From: an uncultured Dysgonomonas sp.
Lineage (GTDB): Bacteria; Bacteroidota; Bacteroidia; Bacteroidales; Dysgonomonadaceae
Direction of reading: 5' to 3'
NCBI RefSeq assembly: GCF_900079725.1
Contig: NZ_LT599032.1
Span: 1,234,871 to 1,298,870, forward strand
Length of the DNA stretch: 64,000 bases
The position numbers were made by a program, and so were the translations under genes. This document shows, in pieces, positions 26,386 to 34,425 of this stretch; within the stretch, counting starts at the first letter, position 1; each line of letters begins with the position of its first letter. The notes beneath the pieces are model-generated. The model worked only from the letters and a program-made list of their open reading frames with translations, ran no database searches and was not told where the DNA came from.

Positions 26386-26417
26386 TTTGATAATGTAAAA
26401 ATAGTTCTATACTTTTG
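26386..26417 (+). promoter_or_regulatory. Orphan housekeeping promoter
   Basis: TTTG at 26386-26389 and TACTTTTG at 26410-26417, spacing 20 from TTG to TA, form the best full match to the Bacteroidetes promoter in the window. Start would be near 26424. No annotated gene follows for 480 bases. Confidence 0.65.
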
Positions 26418-26423
26418 TAAAGT

Positions 26424-26515
26424 ATTTTTCATGGTATTAGATTTATGGTTAGGAGTGAAGATTGGTTGTCGTGAGACAACCATTCCTATTTTATAGGGGT
26501 TTATACAGCCTGTAC
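26424..26515 (+). ncRNA. Candidate small structured RNA (or 21-codon ORF)
   Basis: Just after the orphan promoter come three consecutive dyads: TGGTTGTC-GTGA-GACAACCA (26463-26482, an 8-bp stem closed by a GNRA tetraloop), CCTAT-TTT-ATAGG (26485-26497) and TACAG-C-CTGTA (26504-26514). A 21-codon frame, ATG at 26431 to TAG at 26496 (starts MVLDLWLG), spans the first stem. No known RNA family was recognised, and no strong U-run follows, so the 3' end is uncertain. Confidence 0.4.
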
Positions 26516-26889
26516 ATCCATTTCTTTTTAGAAAAACTTTACAAAGTTGACACCTTTTACACCATTTTCCATCTTGTCATTTTTATTCTTCTTATAGAAC
26601 AGGCCTCATTTCGGTCAGACCATTAAAGCTCATTCAATATCAACAAATTACCCCTGCAACAATATCCAAAAGGTAACAAAAGTTACAACTTTTATATACT
26701 TTTTCACTTGTTACCTTTTCCAAAAACTTGACAAACTTTACACTTTTCATAATATTCCTTTATCTGTCAATTTTTAAATATTGAATCTTTAAATCAAAAG
26801 CTTTCAAAGAGCTAAAAGCTATCAGCTGATAACCAATAGCCCAATATTATAGATAAAGTTTTCCATAAAAGATTCTGACATAAAAAGAT

Positions 26890-26897
26890 TATCTTTG
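26890..26897 (+). promoter_or_regulatory. -7 element directly before yigZ-like ATG
   Basis: TATCTTTG ends 6 bases before the ATG at 26904. With the usual start about 7 bases downstream of -7, the RNA would begin at or within 1-2 bases of the start codon, that is, leaderless. Confidence 0.6.
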
Positions 26898-26903
26898 CTG
26901 ACT

Positions 26904-27500
26904 ATGGAAGATACTTTCAGAACAATCGTCAAAACATCCAAAGCAATATATACAGAGAAGCGAAGCAAGTTTATAGCCTACGCTATCCCTGTATTATCAG
27001 TCGATGATGCTAAAGCTGAAATAGAAAAACTACGAAAAGAATACTATGACGCGCGCCATGTATGCTGGGCATATATGTTGGGTGCCGACAGAAAAGACTT
27101 CCGGGCAAATGACGATGGAGAACCCTCAGGCACAGCAGGAAAGCCGATCCTCGGGCAAATAAACTCTAATGAGCTGACAAATATCCTTATTGCCGTAGTG
27201 CGCTATTTTGGTGGGATAAAACTAGGCACAAGCGGACTGATTGTAGCATACAGAGAAGCGGCAGCCGAAGCAATCATGGAAGCTGATATAATAGAAAAAA
27301 CTGTAGATTGCCAAATCTCGTTCAGTTTTGAATACCCTTTTATGAACGATGTAATGAAAATAGTGAAAGATCTGGAACCAACCATTTTAAATCAGAGTTA
27401 CGAAATGAATTGCCTGATGACCCTCGAAATACGTAAAGCTAAATTCGAAGAACTAAAAAACAGGCTTGAAAAAGTAGAGAGCCTGAAAATTACCGAATAA
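26904..27500 (+). CDS. YigZ/IMPACT family protein
   Basis: A protein of 198 residues from ATG 26904. A TTG start at 26895 is possible, but it falls inside the promoter -7 element. The N-terminal IMPACT domain contains TEKRSKFIAYAIP, ARHVCWAYMLG and the signature DDGEPSGTAGKPIL, then RYFGGIKLGTSGL. The C-terminal domain is the small ferredoxin-like DUF1949 part (FEYPFMNDVMK). Bacterial YigZ proteins have no firm role. Their eukaryotic relative IMPACT regulates the eIF2 kinase GCN2, and ribosome or nucleotide-related functions have been suggested. It is monocistronic. Gene identity is solid; function is not. Confidence 0.9.
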   Translation: MEDTFRTIVKTSKAIYTEKRSKFIAYAIPVLSVDDAKAEIEKLRKEYYDARHVCWAYMLGADRKDFRANDDGEPSGTAGKPILGQINSNELTNILIAVVRYFGGIKLGTSGLIVAYREAAAEAIMEADIIEKTVDCQISFSFEYPFMNDVMKIVKDLEPTILNQSYEMNCLMTLEIRKAKFEELKNRLEKVESLKITE

Positions 27501-27646
27501 AATAACGGCCATCTCCTAAAAGACAGCCGCCAAACTTAAATATTTATTTAAAAATTCAAACAACTGAAAGGATTTTAAGATATATTTCAATCATACAGCT
27601 TTCAATCGTTATTATACTTACCTAGTTAATAAAAAGATCTGAGACC

Positions 27647-28981
27647 TTAGATTATTCCCTGAGCCATTACAGCTTTAGCAACTTTCATAAATCCGGCTAC
27701 ATTAGCACCTTTCACGTAGTTTACATAACCATCAGGCTCTGTACCGTATTTCACACAGTTCTCGTGAATATTAGCCATGATCCATTTCAGTTTGCTATCC
27801 ACTTCTTCTTCCGACCAGCTAAGACGCTCAGAATTCTGAGTCATTTCCAGACCTGACACAGATACACCTCCGGCATTAGCAGCCTTACCCGGTGCATAAA
27901 GAATTTTCGCCTTTTGGAATACAGCAATAGCTTCCGGCGTCGATGGCATATTTGCACCCTCAGAAACAGCAACAATACCATTTGCTACAAGTTTTTGTGC
28001 ATCTTCGCCACTAATCTCGTTCTGCGTTGCCGAAGGCAGTGCGATATCGCCTTCTTCGCCCCAAGGACGGGCACCTGCTACATATTTACACCCGTAAGTC
28101 TCGGCATATTCGCTGATACGTCCCCTGTAAAGCTCTTTCAACTCCTTCACATATTCCAGTTTCTCTGCCGTAATGCCATCCGGATCGTAAATATAACCAC
28201 TCGAATCTGACAATGTTACAGGTATTGCACCCAGTTCTATCAGTTTTTCACAGGTATACTGCGCCACATTACCCGAACCGGACACAAGGCATCTCTTCCC
28301 ACTTATATTTATATTTTTGGTTTTCAGCATTTCCAGAAGGAAATACACATTTCCATATCCTGTAGCTTCCGGACGAATCAAAGAACCTCCGAATGTAAGC
28401 CCTTTCCCCGTGAAAGTTCCTGTAAACTCACGAGCCAGCTTCTTATACATCCCGAACATATAACCTACTTCGCGACCGCCCACACCTATATCTCCGGCAG
28501 GAACATCCGTATCAGGACCTATATGACGCCACAATTCAGTCACAAAAGCCTGACAAAAGCGCATAACTTCGGCGCTCGACTTGCCTTTAGGGTTAAAATC
28601 GGAACCTCCTTTACCTCCACCCATAGGCAGTGTGGTAAGAGAATTTTTAAATGTTTGCTCAAATGCAAGGAATTTAAGTATCGAAGGATTCACTGATGCA
28701 TGCAAACGGATACCACCCTTATACGGGCCAATAGCATTACTATGCTGCACGCGGTATCCCATGTTGGTATGCGTATTTCCTTTATCATCGACCCATGTTA
28801 CACGAAACGAAAAAATACGGTCCGGAATACAGAGCCTCTCTATCAGGTTAGCTTTTTCAAATTCAGGATGCTTGTTGTACTCTTCTTCAATGGATTCTAA
28901 TACCTCATGCACTGCCTGATGGTACTCAGGCTCGTTTGGGAATCGACGTTTTAAGTCCTCTAGTACTTGTTCTACTTTCAT
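27647..28981 (-). CDS. gdhA: NADP-type glutamate dehydrogenase
   Basis: A 444-residue hexameric-type enzyme that interconverts 2-oxoglutarate plus ammonium with glutamate. The glutamate-binding loop PMGGGKGGSDFNPKGKS contains the catalytic Lys, the ADIGVGGREVGYMFG-type block (AGDIGVGGREVGYM) follows, and the Rossmann turn GSGNVAQYTCEKL marks the coenzyme site. The length and sequence are those of the assimilatory, NADPH-preferring class found in Bacteroidales. It stands alone with its own promoter at 29014. It complements the gltB-gltD and glnN genes at the far end of the window, giving both low- and high-affinity ammonium routes. Confidence 0.95.
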   Translation of the reverse strand: MKVEQVLEDLKRRFPNEPEYHQAVHEVLESIEEEYNKHPEFEKANLIERLCIPDRIFSFRVTWVDDKGNTHTNMGYRVQHSNAIGPYKGGIRLHASVNPSILKFLAFEQTFKNSLTTLPMGGGKGGSDFNPKGKSSAEVMRFCQAFVTELWRHIGPDTDVPAGDIGVGGREVGYMFGMYKKLAREFTGTFTGKGLTFGGSLIRPEATGYGNVYFLLEMLKTKNINISGKRCLVSGSGNVAQYTCEKLIELGAIPVTLSDSSGYIYDPDGITAEKLEYVKELKELYRGRISEYAETYGCKYVAGARPWGEEGDIALPSATQNEISGEDAQKLVANGIVAVSEGANMPSTPEAIAVFQKAKILYAPGKAANAGGVSVSGLEMTQNSERLSWSEEEVDSKLKWIMANIHENCVKYGTEPDGYVNYVKGANVAGFMKVAKAVMAQGII

Positions 28982-29013
28982 TTTAATTTACGGATTTTGA
29001 TTTATGGATGCTA

Positions 29014-29021
29014 CAAATATA
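29014..29021 (-). promoter_or_regulatory. -7 promoter element of gdhA
   Basis: TATATTTG on the minus strand, 33 bases before the start codon; leader about 26 bases. Confidence 0.6.
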
Positions 29022-29148
29022 GCAAAAAAATATCCATTTGTTAACTTTTGTTTCAAAAAAGCGATAATTTATTCATTCCAAATTAAGAATAAGTATATAT
29101 TAACCATATATATTGTGACACAGATGCTTTTTAATATCGTTTTTTTCT

Positions 29149-29156
29149 TATTTTTG
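29149..29156 (+). promoter_or_regulatory. -7 promoter element of rfbB-murA cluster
   Basis: TATTTTTG, 24 bases before the rfbB ATG, matches TAnnTTTG. No clear -33 TTG. Confidence 0.5.
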
Positions 29157-29179
29157 CGAATAATATAATTTAAAAAGAA

Positions 29180-30316
29180 ATGACATATTTAATCACAGGC
29201 GGGGCCGGTTTTATCGGCTCAAATTTTGTGAAACACATGCTGGCCGTACATCCGGATGCAAAACTTATCATATTTGACGCCCTCACATACGCAGGCAACC
29301 TCGGAACATTATCAGAAGAACTGAAAGATCCCAGAGTTACTTTTGTAAAAGGGGACATTTGTGACAGAAATGCAACTGAGAAAGTTTTCTCGGAACACAC
29401 TATCGACTATGTCATCAATTTTGCTGCCGAAAGTCATGTTGACAGAAGCATCGAAAATCCCCAACTATTTTTACAGGTAAATATTCTGGGTACCCAGAAT
29501 TTGCTGGATACAGCTAAGAAATACTGGACTACAGGCAAGGATGAAAATAATTACCCTATTTGGCGCGAAGGCGTAAAGTACTTGCAGGTATCTACCGACG
29601 AAGTATATGGATCGTTGGGCGACGAAGGCTATTTTACTGAAACCACTCCCCTAGACCCGCGTTCACCCTACAGTGCAGGCAAAGCCGGAGGTGACCTCAT
29701 TGTTCGTGCCTACGGTGAAACTTACAAAATGCCCGTGAATATAACCCGTTGTTCGAACAATTACGGACCATATCATTTCCCCGAAAAGTTGATTCCGCTT
29801 ATTATACGCAATATCCTATCCGGCAAGCAACTGCCTGTCTATGGCGACGGCAGCAATGTGCGCGACTGGCTATACGTTGAAGACCATTGTAAGGCTATAG
29901 ACGCAGTTCTTCACAAAGGGCGCATCGACGAAGTTTACAATGTAGGCGGACACAATGAGAAAAAGAATCTCGATATAGTAAAACTAGTAATCAAGACCAT
30001 ACACGACATCTTGGAAAAAGAACCCCGGTATCGTGAAGTCTTGAAGAAAAAGGATATAATTGCTGACGGAAGTATAGATATAAGCTGGATAAATGACAGC
30101 TTGATTTCATTCGTTAAAGACCGTCAGGGACATGACCACCGTTATGCGATAGACCCTACAAAAATATCGACAGAACTGGATTGGTTACCCGAAACAAACT
30201 TCGATACAGGCATTGTAAAAACAATCTACTGGTACCTAGACAACCAGACATGGGTAGAAGAGGTTACCTCAGGTGACTATATGAAGTATTACGAGCAAAT
30301 GTATGGAAACCGATAA
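29180..30316 (+). CDS. rfbB: dTDP-glucose 4,6-dehydratase
   Basis: A 378-residue SDR-family enzyme that converts dTDP-glucose to dTDP-4-keto-6-deoxyglucose, the entry to dTDP-rhamnose and other deoxy sugars. GGAGFIGSNF (7-16) binds NAD, STDEVYGSLG carries the Thr-Asp-Glu active site, and SPYSAGKAGGD has the Tyr-x3-Lys pair. It is somewhat longer than usual (about 350) because of an insert around 105-120 (GKDENNYPIWREGVK) and another near 290 with basic residues, common in Bacteroidales versions. rfbA, rfbC and rfbD are not adjacent. It starts a plus-strand run with a membrane protein and murB/murA, and is probably used for the same surface glycans. Confidence 0.93.
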   Translation: MTYLITGGAGFIGSNFVKHMLAVHPDAKLIIFDALTYAGNLGTLSEELKDPRVTFVKGDICDRNATEKVFSEHTIDYVINFAAESHVDRSIENPQLFLQVNILGTQNLLDTAKKYWTTGKDENNYPIWREGVKYLQVSTDEVYGSLGDEGYFTETTPLDPRSPYSAGKAGGDLIVRAYGETYKMPVNITRCSNNYGPYHFPEKLIPLIIRNILSGKQLPVYGDGSNVRDWLYVEDHCKAIDAVLHKGRIDEVYNVGGHNEKKNLDIVKLVIKTIHDILEKEPRYREVLKKKDIIADGSIDISWINDSLISFVKDRQGHDHRYAIDPTKISTELDWLPETNFDTGIVKTIYWYLDNQTWVEEVTSGDYMKYYEQMYGNR

Positions 30317-30335
30317 TATGTAATCGTAATAAAAG

Positions 30336-31229
30336 ATGGAACGCTTAAAAGCAATTCTGGCCGATAAAATACTGGATATATCATCCGCAAGTGGTGATGA
30401 AGTGAAGGCAAAAATAGACAAAATGCAACGTTTCCGTGACTTTGCTAATGCTTGCCAGACTCTTATGAAGAGATATCCTGCTATTGAGGACGAACTGATA
30501 AAAATGGTTGAAAACGGCGATTTTGATACCAAAGTTGCCTCATCACGTGTAGATACAATCATTCGTCTGACAGACACCGAAGCAGCACAGGCCGGCAGGA
30601 TTATCATACCTCAAATACCAGAGCCTGAAAATACGGAAAACAATCCCGGTGAAATTCTGATTACAGAAGAAGATAAAACCGCAGATATACCGGAAGGAAA
30701 TAAAACAGAATCTCAATATACTTCTGTAGATGACATACCTATGGAGATTGTACTGCCCGAAGAAGAACAAGTTCTTCCATCGGAAGGTATCGACGACGAA
30801 GAGTTACAATCATCTCCCGAAGAAGATACGGAAAATTATGTGCCTTTCGAGGATATAAACTCCGGAGAGGAATCTGGAGAAGCAGGCATATCATTAGAGT
30901 CCGAAGAAAATTATGTTTCGGAATTACACCCTGATTCCGAAACAGAACCGGATACCATTACCGAAGCTATCATAGAATCCGAACAGAAAGAAGTCAAAAC
31001 TGAAACATATGAGGAGGAAATCGAAGACGGACTAAGTGAAGAAGAACTTGCAGCCAGACGTAAAATCATTATCAAAAGAGTTATTCAGGTGGCTGGGCTT
31101 GTTGCTATAGTGGTAGCTTTGATTTTTATTGTTAAATTTGTGATGCACCATTGGCAAACTATACTGATTATTATCGGTGTACTGGCTGTTTTAGCCATAT
31201 TATTCTTCTGGTTTAAGCGAAAGCGGTAA
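30336..31229 (+). CDS. Acidic membrane-anchored protein of unknown function
   Basis: A 297-residue protein in three parts. Residues 1-90 are helical and basic/acidic mixed (starts MERLKAILADKILDISS). Residues 95-240 are a low-complexity linker very rich in Glu, Asp and Ser (PEEEQVLPSEGIDDEELQSS). Two hydrophobic segments (about 250-270 and 273-291), separated by KFVMHHWQT, end in FKRKR. By the positive-inside rule the acidic part would be cytosolic. It lies 19 bases after rfbB and 30 before murB, so it is co-transcribed with cell-wall genes. No family was recognised. Confidence 0.8.
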   Translation: MERLKAILADKILDISSASGDEVKAKIDKMQRFRDFANACQTLMKRYPAIEDELIKMVENGDFDTKVASSRVDTIIRLTDTEAAQAGRIIIPQIPEPENTENNPGEILITEEDKTADIPEGNKTESQYTSVDDIPMEIVLPEEEQVLPSEGIDDEELQSSPEEDTENYVPFEDINSGEESGEAGISLESEENYVSELHPDSETEPDTITEAIIESEQKEVKTETYEEEIEDGLSEEELAARRKIIIKRVIQVAGLVAIVVALIFIVKFVMHHWQTILIIIGVLAVLAILFFWFKRKR

Positions 31230-31259
31230 CCGGATTATGTCGAACCAATTATTCCCGAA

Positions 31260-32267
31260 ATGGACTATTATAGGCAATTCTCGTTAAAAAATTACAACTC
31301 ATTCAAGACAGAAGCATCGGCAAAGATATTTTGCCAGCCCAAAAGTGTAGAAGAACTCCGAAGATGCCTAACTGAGCATCCATACGAACAAAAACTGATT
31401 ATAGGGGGCGGTTGCAACCTCTTTTTCACAAAAGACTTTGACGGGCTTGTCATCCATCCCGAGTTGAAAGGCCTTCGTGAAATATCGGACGAAGAGGAAG
31501 AAGACGAAGATATATTCATCGAAGTAAATGCCTCTGAAGACTGGGACGAATTCGTTGCCTATTGTGTAGAACGCGGTTTTGCCGGACTCGAAAACCTTTC
31601 ACTGATCCCTGGTACTGTAGGTGCCGCGCCCATCCAGAATATCGGAGCATACGGAGCAGAGGTGAAGGACGTTATCCACGAAGTTGTAGCCATAAACATG
31701 GTCACAGGCGAGGCTGTATCATTCTCTAATACGGAATGCGAATTTGGATACAGAGACAGCATCTTTAAACGTACAAACAAATACCTTATTATTTCAGTTG
31801 TATTCCATCTGAAACGGACTTTTGTTTATACACCGAAATACTTTGACCTGAACAAAGAACTGGAAGATATAGAAGAACCAACTATACAAGATGTACGCAA
31901 CGCTGTAATACGCGTCCGTCAACGGAAATTGCCGGACGAGAAAGTATTGCCTAATGCCGGCAGCTTTTTTAAGAATCCATATATAAGCCAGGAACAAGTA
32001 GAAAAGATAAAGACTGATTATCCCGAACTCCCGGCCTTTTTACAAAAAGATGGCTCGGTGAAGACATCTGCCGCTTTCCTTATCGATAAAGCCGGGTATA
32101 AAGGAATAAGAATCGGCAATATAGGAACTTATCCCAACCAGCCGCTTATTATCGTAAATTACGGTTCTTCGGACGGAAATGACATTTTACGTTTCATGCG
32201 TGAAATACAAAGTGCCGTAAAAGACACATTCAATATAGAACTGGAACCCGAAGTAAGAATATTTTGA
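31260..32267 (+). CDS. murB: UDP-N-acetylenolpyruvoylglucosamine reductase, type I
   Basis: A 335-residue cytosolic flavoenzyme that makes UDP-MurNAc with NADPH, step two of peptidoglycan precursor synthesis. The FAD domain has GGGCNLFFTKDFDG and PGTVGAAPIQNIGAYG. The catalytic Ser is in NAGSFFKNP and the C-terminal Glu in EPEVRIF, and the YRDS block with FGYRDSIFK is present. The length and YRDS-type insert fit the type I enzyme of E. coli. murA follows 87 bases later, so steps one and two are together. The gap to murA is filled by a dyad-word repeat tract. Confidence 0.95.
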   Translation: MDYYRQFSLKNYNSFKTEASAKIFCQPKSVEELRRCLTEHPYEQKLIIGGGCNLFFTKDFDGLVIHPELKGLREISDEEEEDEDIFIEVNASEDWDEFVAYCVERGFAGLENLSLIPGTVGAAPIQNIGAYGAEVKDVIHEVVAINMVTGEAVSFSNTECEFGYRDSIFKRTNKYLIISVVFHLKRTFVYTPKYFDLNKELEDIEEPTIQDVRNAVIRVRQRKLPDEKVLPNAGSFFKNPYISQEQVEKIKTDYPELPAFLQKDGSVKTSAAFLIDKAGYKGIRIGNIGTYPNQPLIIVNYGSSDGNDILRFMREIQSAVKDTFNIELEPEVRIF

Positions 32268-32271
32268 CGAC

Positions 32272-32340
32272 TATCAGCTCATAGCCGTTAGCCTGTAGCC
32301 ATTTGAGCAAAAGCTAATAACTGATAGCTAACAACTAAAC
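32272..32340. repeat. Dyad-word tract (AGCTNATAGCT type) between murB and murA
   Basis: Degenerate copies of TATCAGCTCATAGCC, GTTAGCCTGTAGCC, AGCTAATAACTGATAGCTAACAACTAA fill almost the whole gap. Similar tracts occur near 26809, 40275 and 56141. Confidence 0.6.
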
Positions 32341-32354
32341 ATATAACTAATAAC

Positions 32355-33659
32355 ATGGCATCATTTATCATACAAGGCGGTTGTCGCCTCAGCGGTGAAA
32401 TAACTCCACAGGGAGCAAAGAACGAAGCATTACAGGTAATCTGTGCAGTATTACTCACACCCGAAGAAGTAATAATAGAAAATATTCCGGATATACTGGA
32501 TGTGAACAACCTTATTGCCCTGCTGGGAGAAATGGGTGTAGAAACAAAGCGATTGGGTGAAGACACATGGTCATTCAAAGCCGAAAATGTAAATATCGAT
32601 TATTTACAAACACCTGAATTCTTAAAGAAAAGTGCTTCTCTCAGGGGGTCGGTCATGATTATCGGGCCACTCGTAGCCCGCTTCGGAAAGGCCATGCTGC
32701 CAAAACCGGGAGGAGATAAGATAGGACGCCGTCGTTTAGATACTCACTTTATAGGTATACAGAAGCTGGGCGCCGACTTCATATATGATGATGCTCAACA
32801 GATATATAACATCACTGCCGAGAAGCTGCATGGTACATACATGCTGCTTGATGAAGCATCGGTAACAGGTACAGCGAATATACTGATGGCTGCCGTATTG
32901 GCAGAAGGAGAAACAACTATCTACAATGCTGCCTGTGAACCATATCTGCAGCAGTTGAGCAAAATGCTGAATAAGATGGGAGCCAAAATTTCGGGTGTAG
33001 GTTCTAATCTGTTAAGAATAGAAGGTGTAGAATCTCTTGGAGGTGTAAAACACCGTATCCTACCCGATATGATCGAAATAGGCAGCTTTATAGGAATGGC
33101 TGCAATGACAGGCTCGGAAATTACTATAAAGAATGTAGCATATGACGATTTAGGAATTATCCCCGACACTTTCCGTAGATTGGGTATCCAACTGGAAAGG
33201 AAAGGTGATGATATACATATCCCTGTTCAGAAAGAATATGAAATAGATACATTTATCGACGGGTCTATACTCACTATTGCCGATGCACCGTGGCCGGGTC
33301 TGACACCCGACCTTATCAGTGTGCTGCTGGTAGTGGCTACACAGGCAAAAGGCAGTGTACTGATTCATCAGAAAATGTTTGAGAGCCGCTTGTTCTTTGT
33401 AGATAAACTGATAGATATGGGTGCGCAGATCATATTATGCGACCCTCACCGGGCAACGGTTATCGGTACAGGTAAACGTCCGATGCGCTCCACCACGATG
33501 ACATCACCCGATATCCGTGCAGGTATCGCGCTACTTATCGCAGCAATGTGTGCCGACGGAAAAAGTACAATACACAATATAGAACAGATTGACCGTGGAT
33601 ATCAGAATATAGACGTCCGGCTTAATCAACTGGGCGCTAACATTATGCGATTAGACTAA
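32355..33659 (+). CDS. murA: UDP-N-acetylglucosamine 1-carboxyvinyltransferase, Cys-to-Asp form
   Basis: A 434-residue EPSP-synthase-like enzyme that adds enolpyruvate from PEP to UDP-GlcNAc, the first committed step of peptidoglycan synthesis. GAKNEALQ (20-27) has the substrate Lys22 and Asn23, and the active-site loop KPGGDKIGRRRLDTH has Asp121 where E. coli MurA has Cys115. The C-terminal catalytic Asp lies in PWPGLTPDL. The Cys is the target that fosfomycin alkylates. Asp versions remain active but are not inhibited, as shown for the mycobacterial and chlamydial enzymes. Intrinsic fosfomycin resistance at target level is therefore expected. Confidence 0.95.
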   Translation: MASFIIQGGCRLSGEITPQGAKNEALQVICAVLLTPEEVIIENIPDILDVNNLIALLGEMGVETKRLGEDTWSFKAENVNIDYLQTPEFLKKSASLRGSVMIIGPLVARFGKAMLPKPGGDKIGRRRLDTHFIGIQKLGADFIYDDAQQIYNITAEKLHGTYMLLDEASVTGTANILMAAVLAEGETTIYNAACEPYLQQLSKMLNKMGAKISGVGSNLLRIEGVESLGGVKHRILPDMIEIGSFIGMAAMTGSEITIKNVAYDDLGIIPDTFRRLGIQLERKGDDIHIPVQKEYEIDTFIDGSILTIADAPWPGLTPDLISVLLVVATQAKGSVLIHQKMFESRLFFVDKLIDMGAQIILCDPHRATVIGTGKRPMRSTTMTSPDIRAGIALLIAAMCADGKSTIHNIEQIDRGYQNIDVRLNQLGANIMRLD

Positions 33660-33695
33660 GAAATATGATATAATACTATTTTCAATTTTTACACT

Positions 33696-34337
33696 ATGAC
33701 AGAAAATGAGAAATATCTCTACGATCATTTCCTTATTAGTATAAAATCAGGATTTGAAGCATTAGAAGATATTATTAACGATGCGCTGGAGGCTGTGGAA
33801 GATGAAGGCTGGGAAAGCGAAATTTCCGAAGAATGGATTCGTGAAACATTCGAGCGGGAATACAAAAAGAATGAGGACGAGAGCAAAACATGGCAGCATC
33901 CGACCGATACGGAAAAACTACGCGTAGTATTCGATACCCTCTGCAAGGAAAAGATAGTTGCTTTGCATAACGCCGGATACACCCAATCTGATGCCATCTA
34001 TGACGTACAGGATGTATGGAAAGACCTGGAAGACGAAGGTATTAAACCTATCGGCTACTGTTACTATCATGGGCAGGATTTAGAACGTGTGATAGAAACT
34101 GGAACGCTCTGTATCGGATTCTATGGCGAAAAAGAAAAGAATGATAAAGAAGCCATCATTATTGGCAATAAAGTAGCCACTGCCCTTAAAGATGCAGGAT
34201 TTACGATTGACTGGAATGGCTCTGCTTCGAAAAGAATAGAGATACAGGATTTCAAATGGCAAAACGTCTTTACATCCGATGACGATGTGGAAGAGAAATG
34301 GGGCTATGACCGCGTTTTGCAATTGATGGAAGAATAA
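33696..34337 (+). CDS. Hypothetical protein, DUF6891-like
   Basis: A 213-residue acidic cytosolic protein. The first 90 residues are helical and rich in Glu and Trp (DEGWESEISEEWIRETF). The middle has a YDVQDVWKDLEDEGI segment, then GYCYYHGQDLERVIETGTLCIGFYG, which I recall from DUF6891-type proteins, a family with no known function. The end is IEIQDFKWQNVF and a short helix. It is 36 bases after murA and before a terminator, the last gene of the rfbB-murA run. The family call is from memory and unverified. Confidence 0.7.
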   Translation: MTENEKYLYDHFLISIKSGFEALEDIINDALEAVEDEGWESEISEEWIRETFEREYKKNEDESKTWQHPTDTEKLRVVFDTLCKEKIVALHNAGYTQSDAIYDVQDVWKDLEDEGIKPIGYCYYHGQDLERVIETGTLCIGFYGEKEKNDKEAIIIGNKVATALKDAGFTIDWNGSASKRIEIQDFKWQNVFTSDDDVEEKWGYDRVLQLMEE

Positions 34338-34360
34338 AATCGATTCCAACAAGAAACAGG

Positions 34361-34393
34361 AGAGAGGCTGATGCAAAATCAGTCTCTCTTTTT
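34361..34393 (+). terminator. Terminator after the rfbB-murA run
   Basis: AGAGAGGCTGAT (34361-34372) pairs with ATCAGTCTCTCT (34378-34389) with one G-U pair, then TTTT. Confidence 0.85.
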
Positions 34394-34425
34394 ATATATC
34401 TCACCTATTCAATAACCCAGATAGG

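Larger units (their letters stand above)
26171..26889. other. 720-base gene-free gap between clpC and yigZ-like gene
   Basis: Very AT-rich up to 26420, then an orphan promoter and hairpins (26386-26515, listed separately), then repeats: AACTTTACAAAGTTGACACC (26538-26557 area), GTAACAAAAGTTACA (26673-26687), GTTACC (26710-26715) and CTTGACAAACTTTACAC (26727-26743), and a dyad-word tract near 26809-26845 (AGCTAAAAGCTATCAGCTG). No protein gene over 60 codons is credible. Confidence 0.6.

Noticed and set aside
26220-26420. AT-rich stretch as replication origin
   Set aside because: No cluster of DnaA boxes, no dnaA/dnaN/gidA neighbours and no skew evidence available.
32272-32340. Repeat tracts as CRISPR arrays
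   Set aside because: Units are degenerate, without fixed-length spacers, and no cas genes are present.
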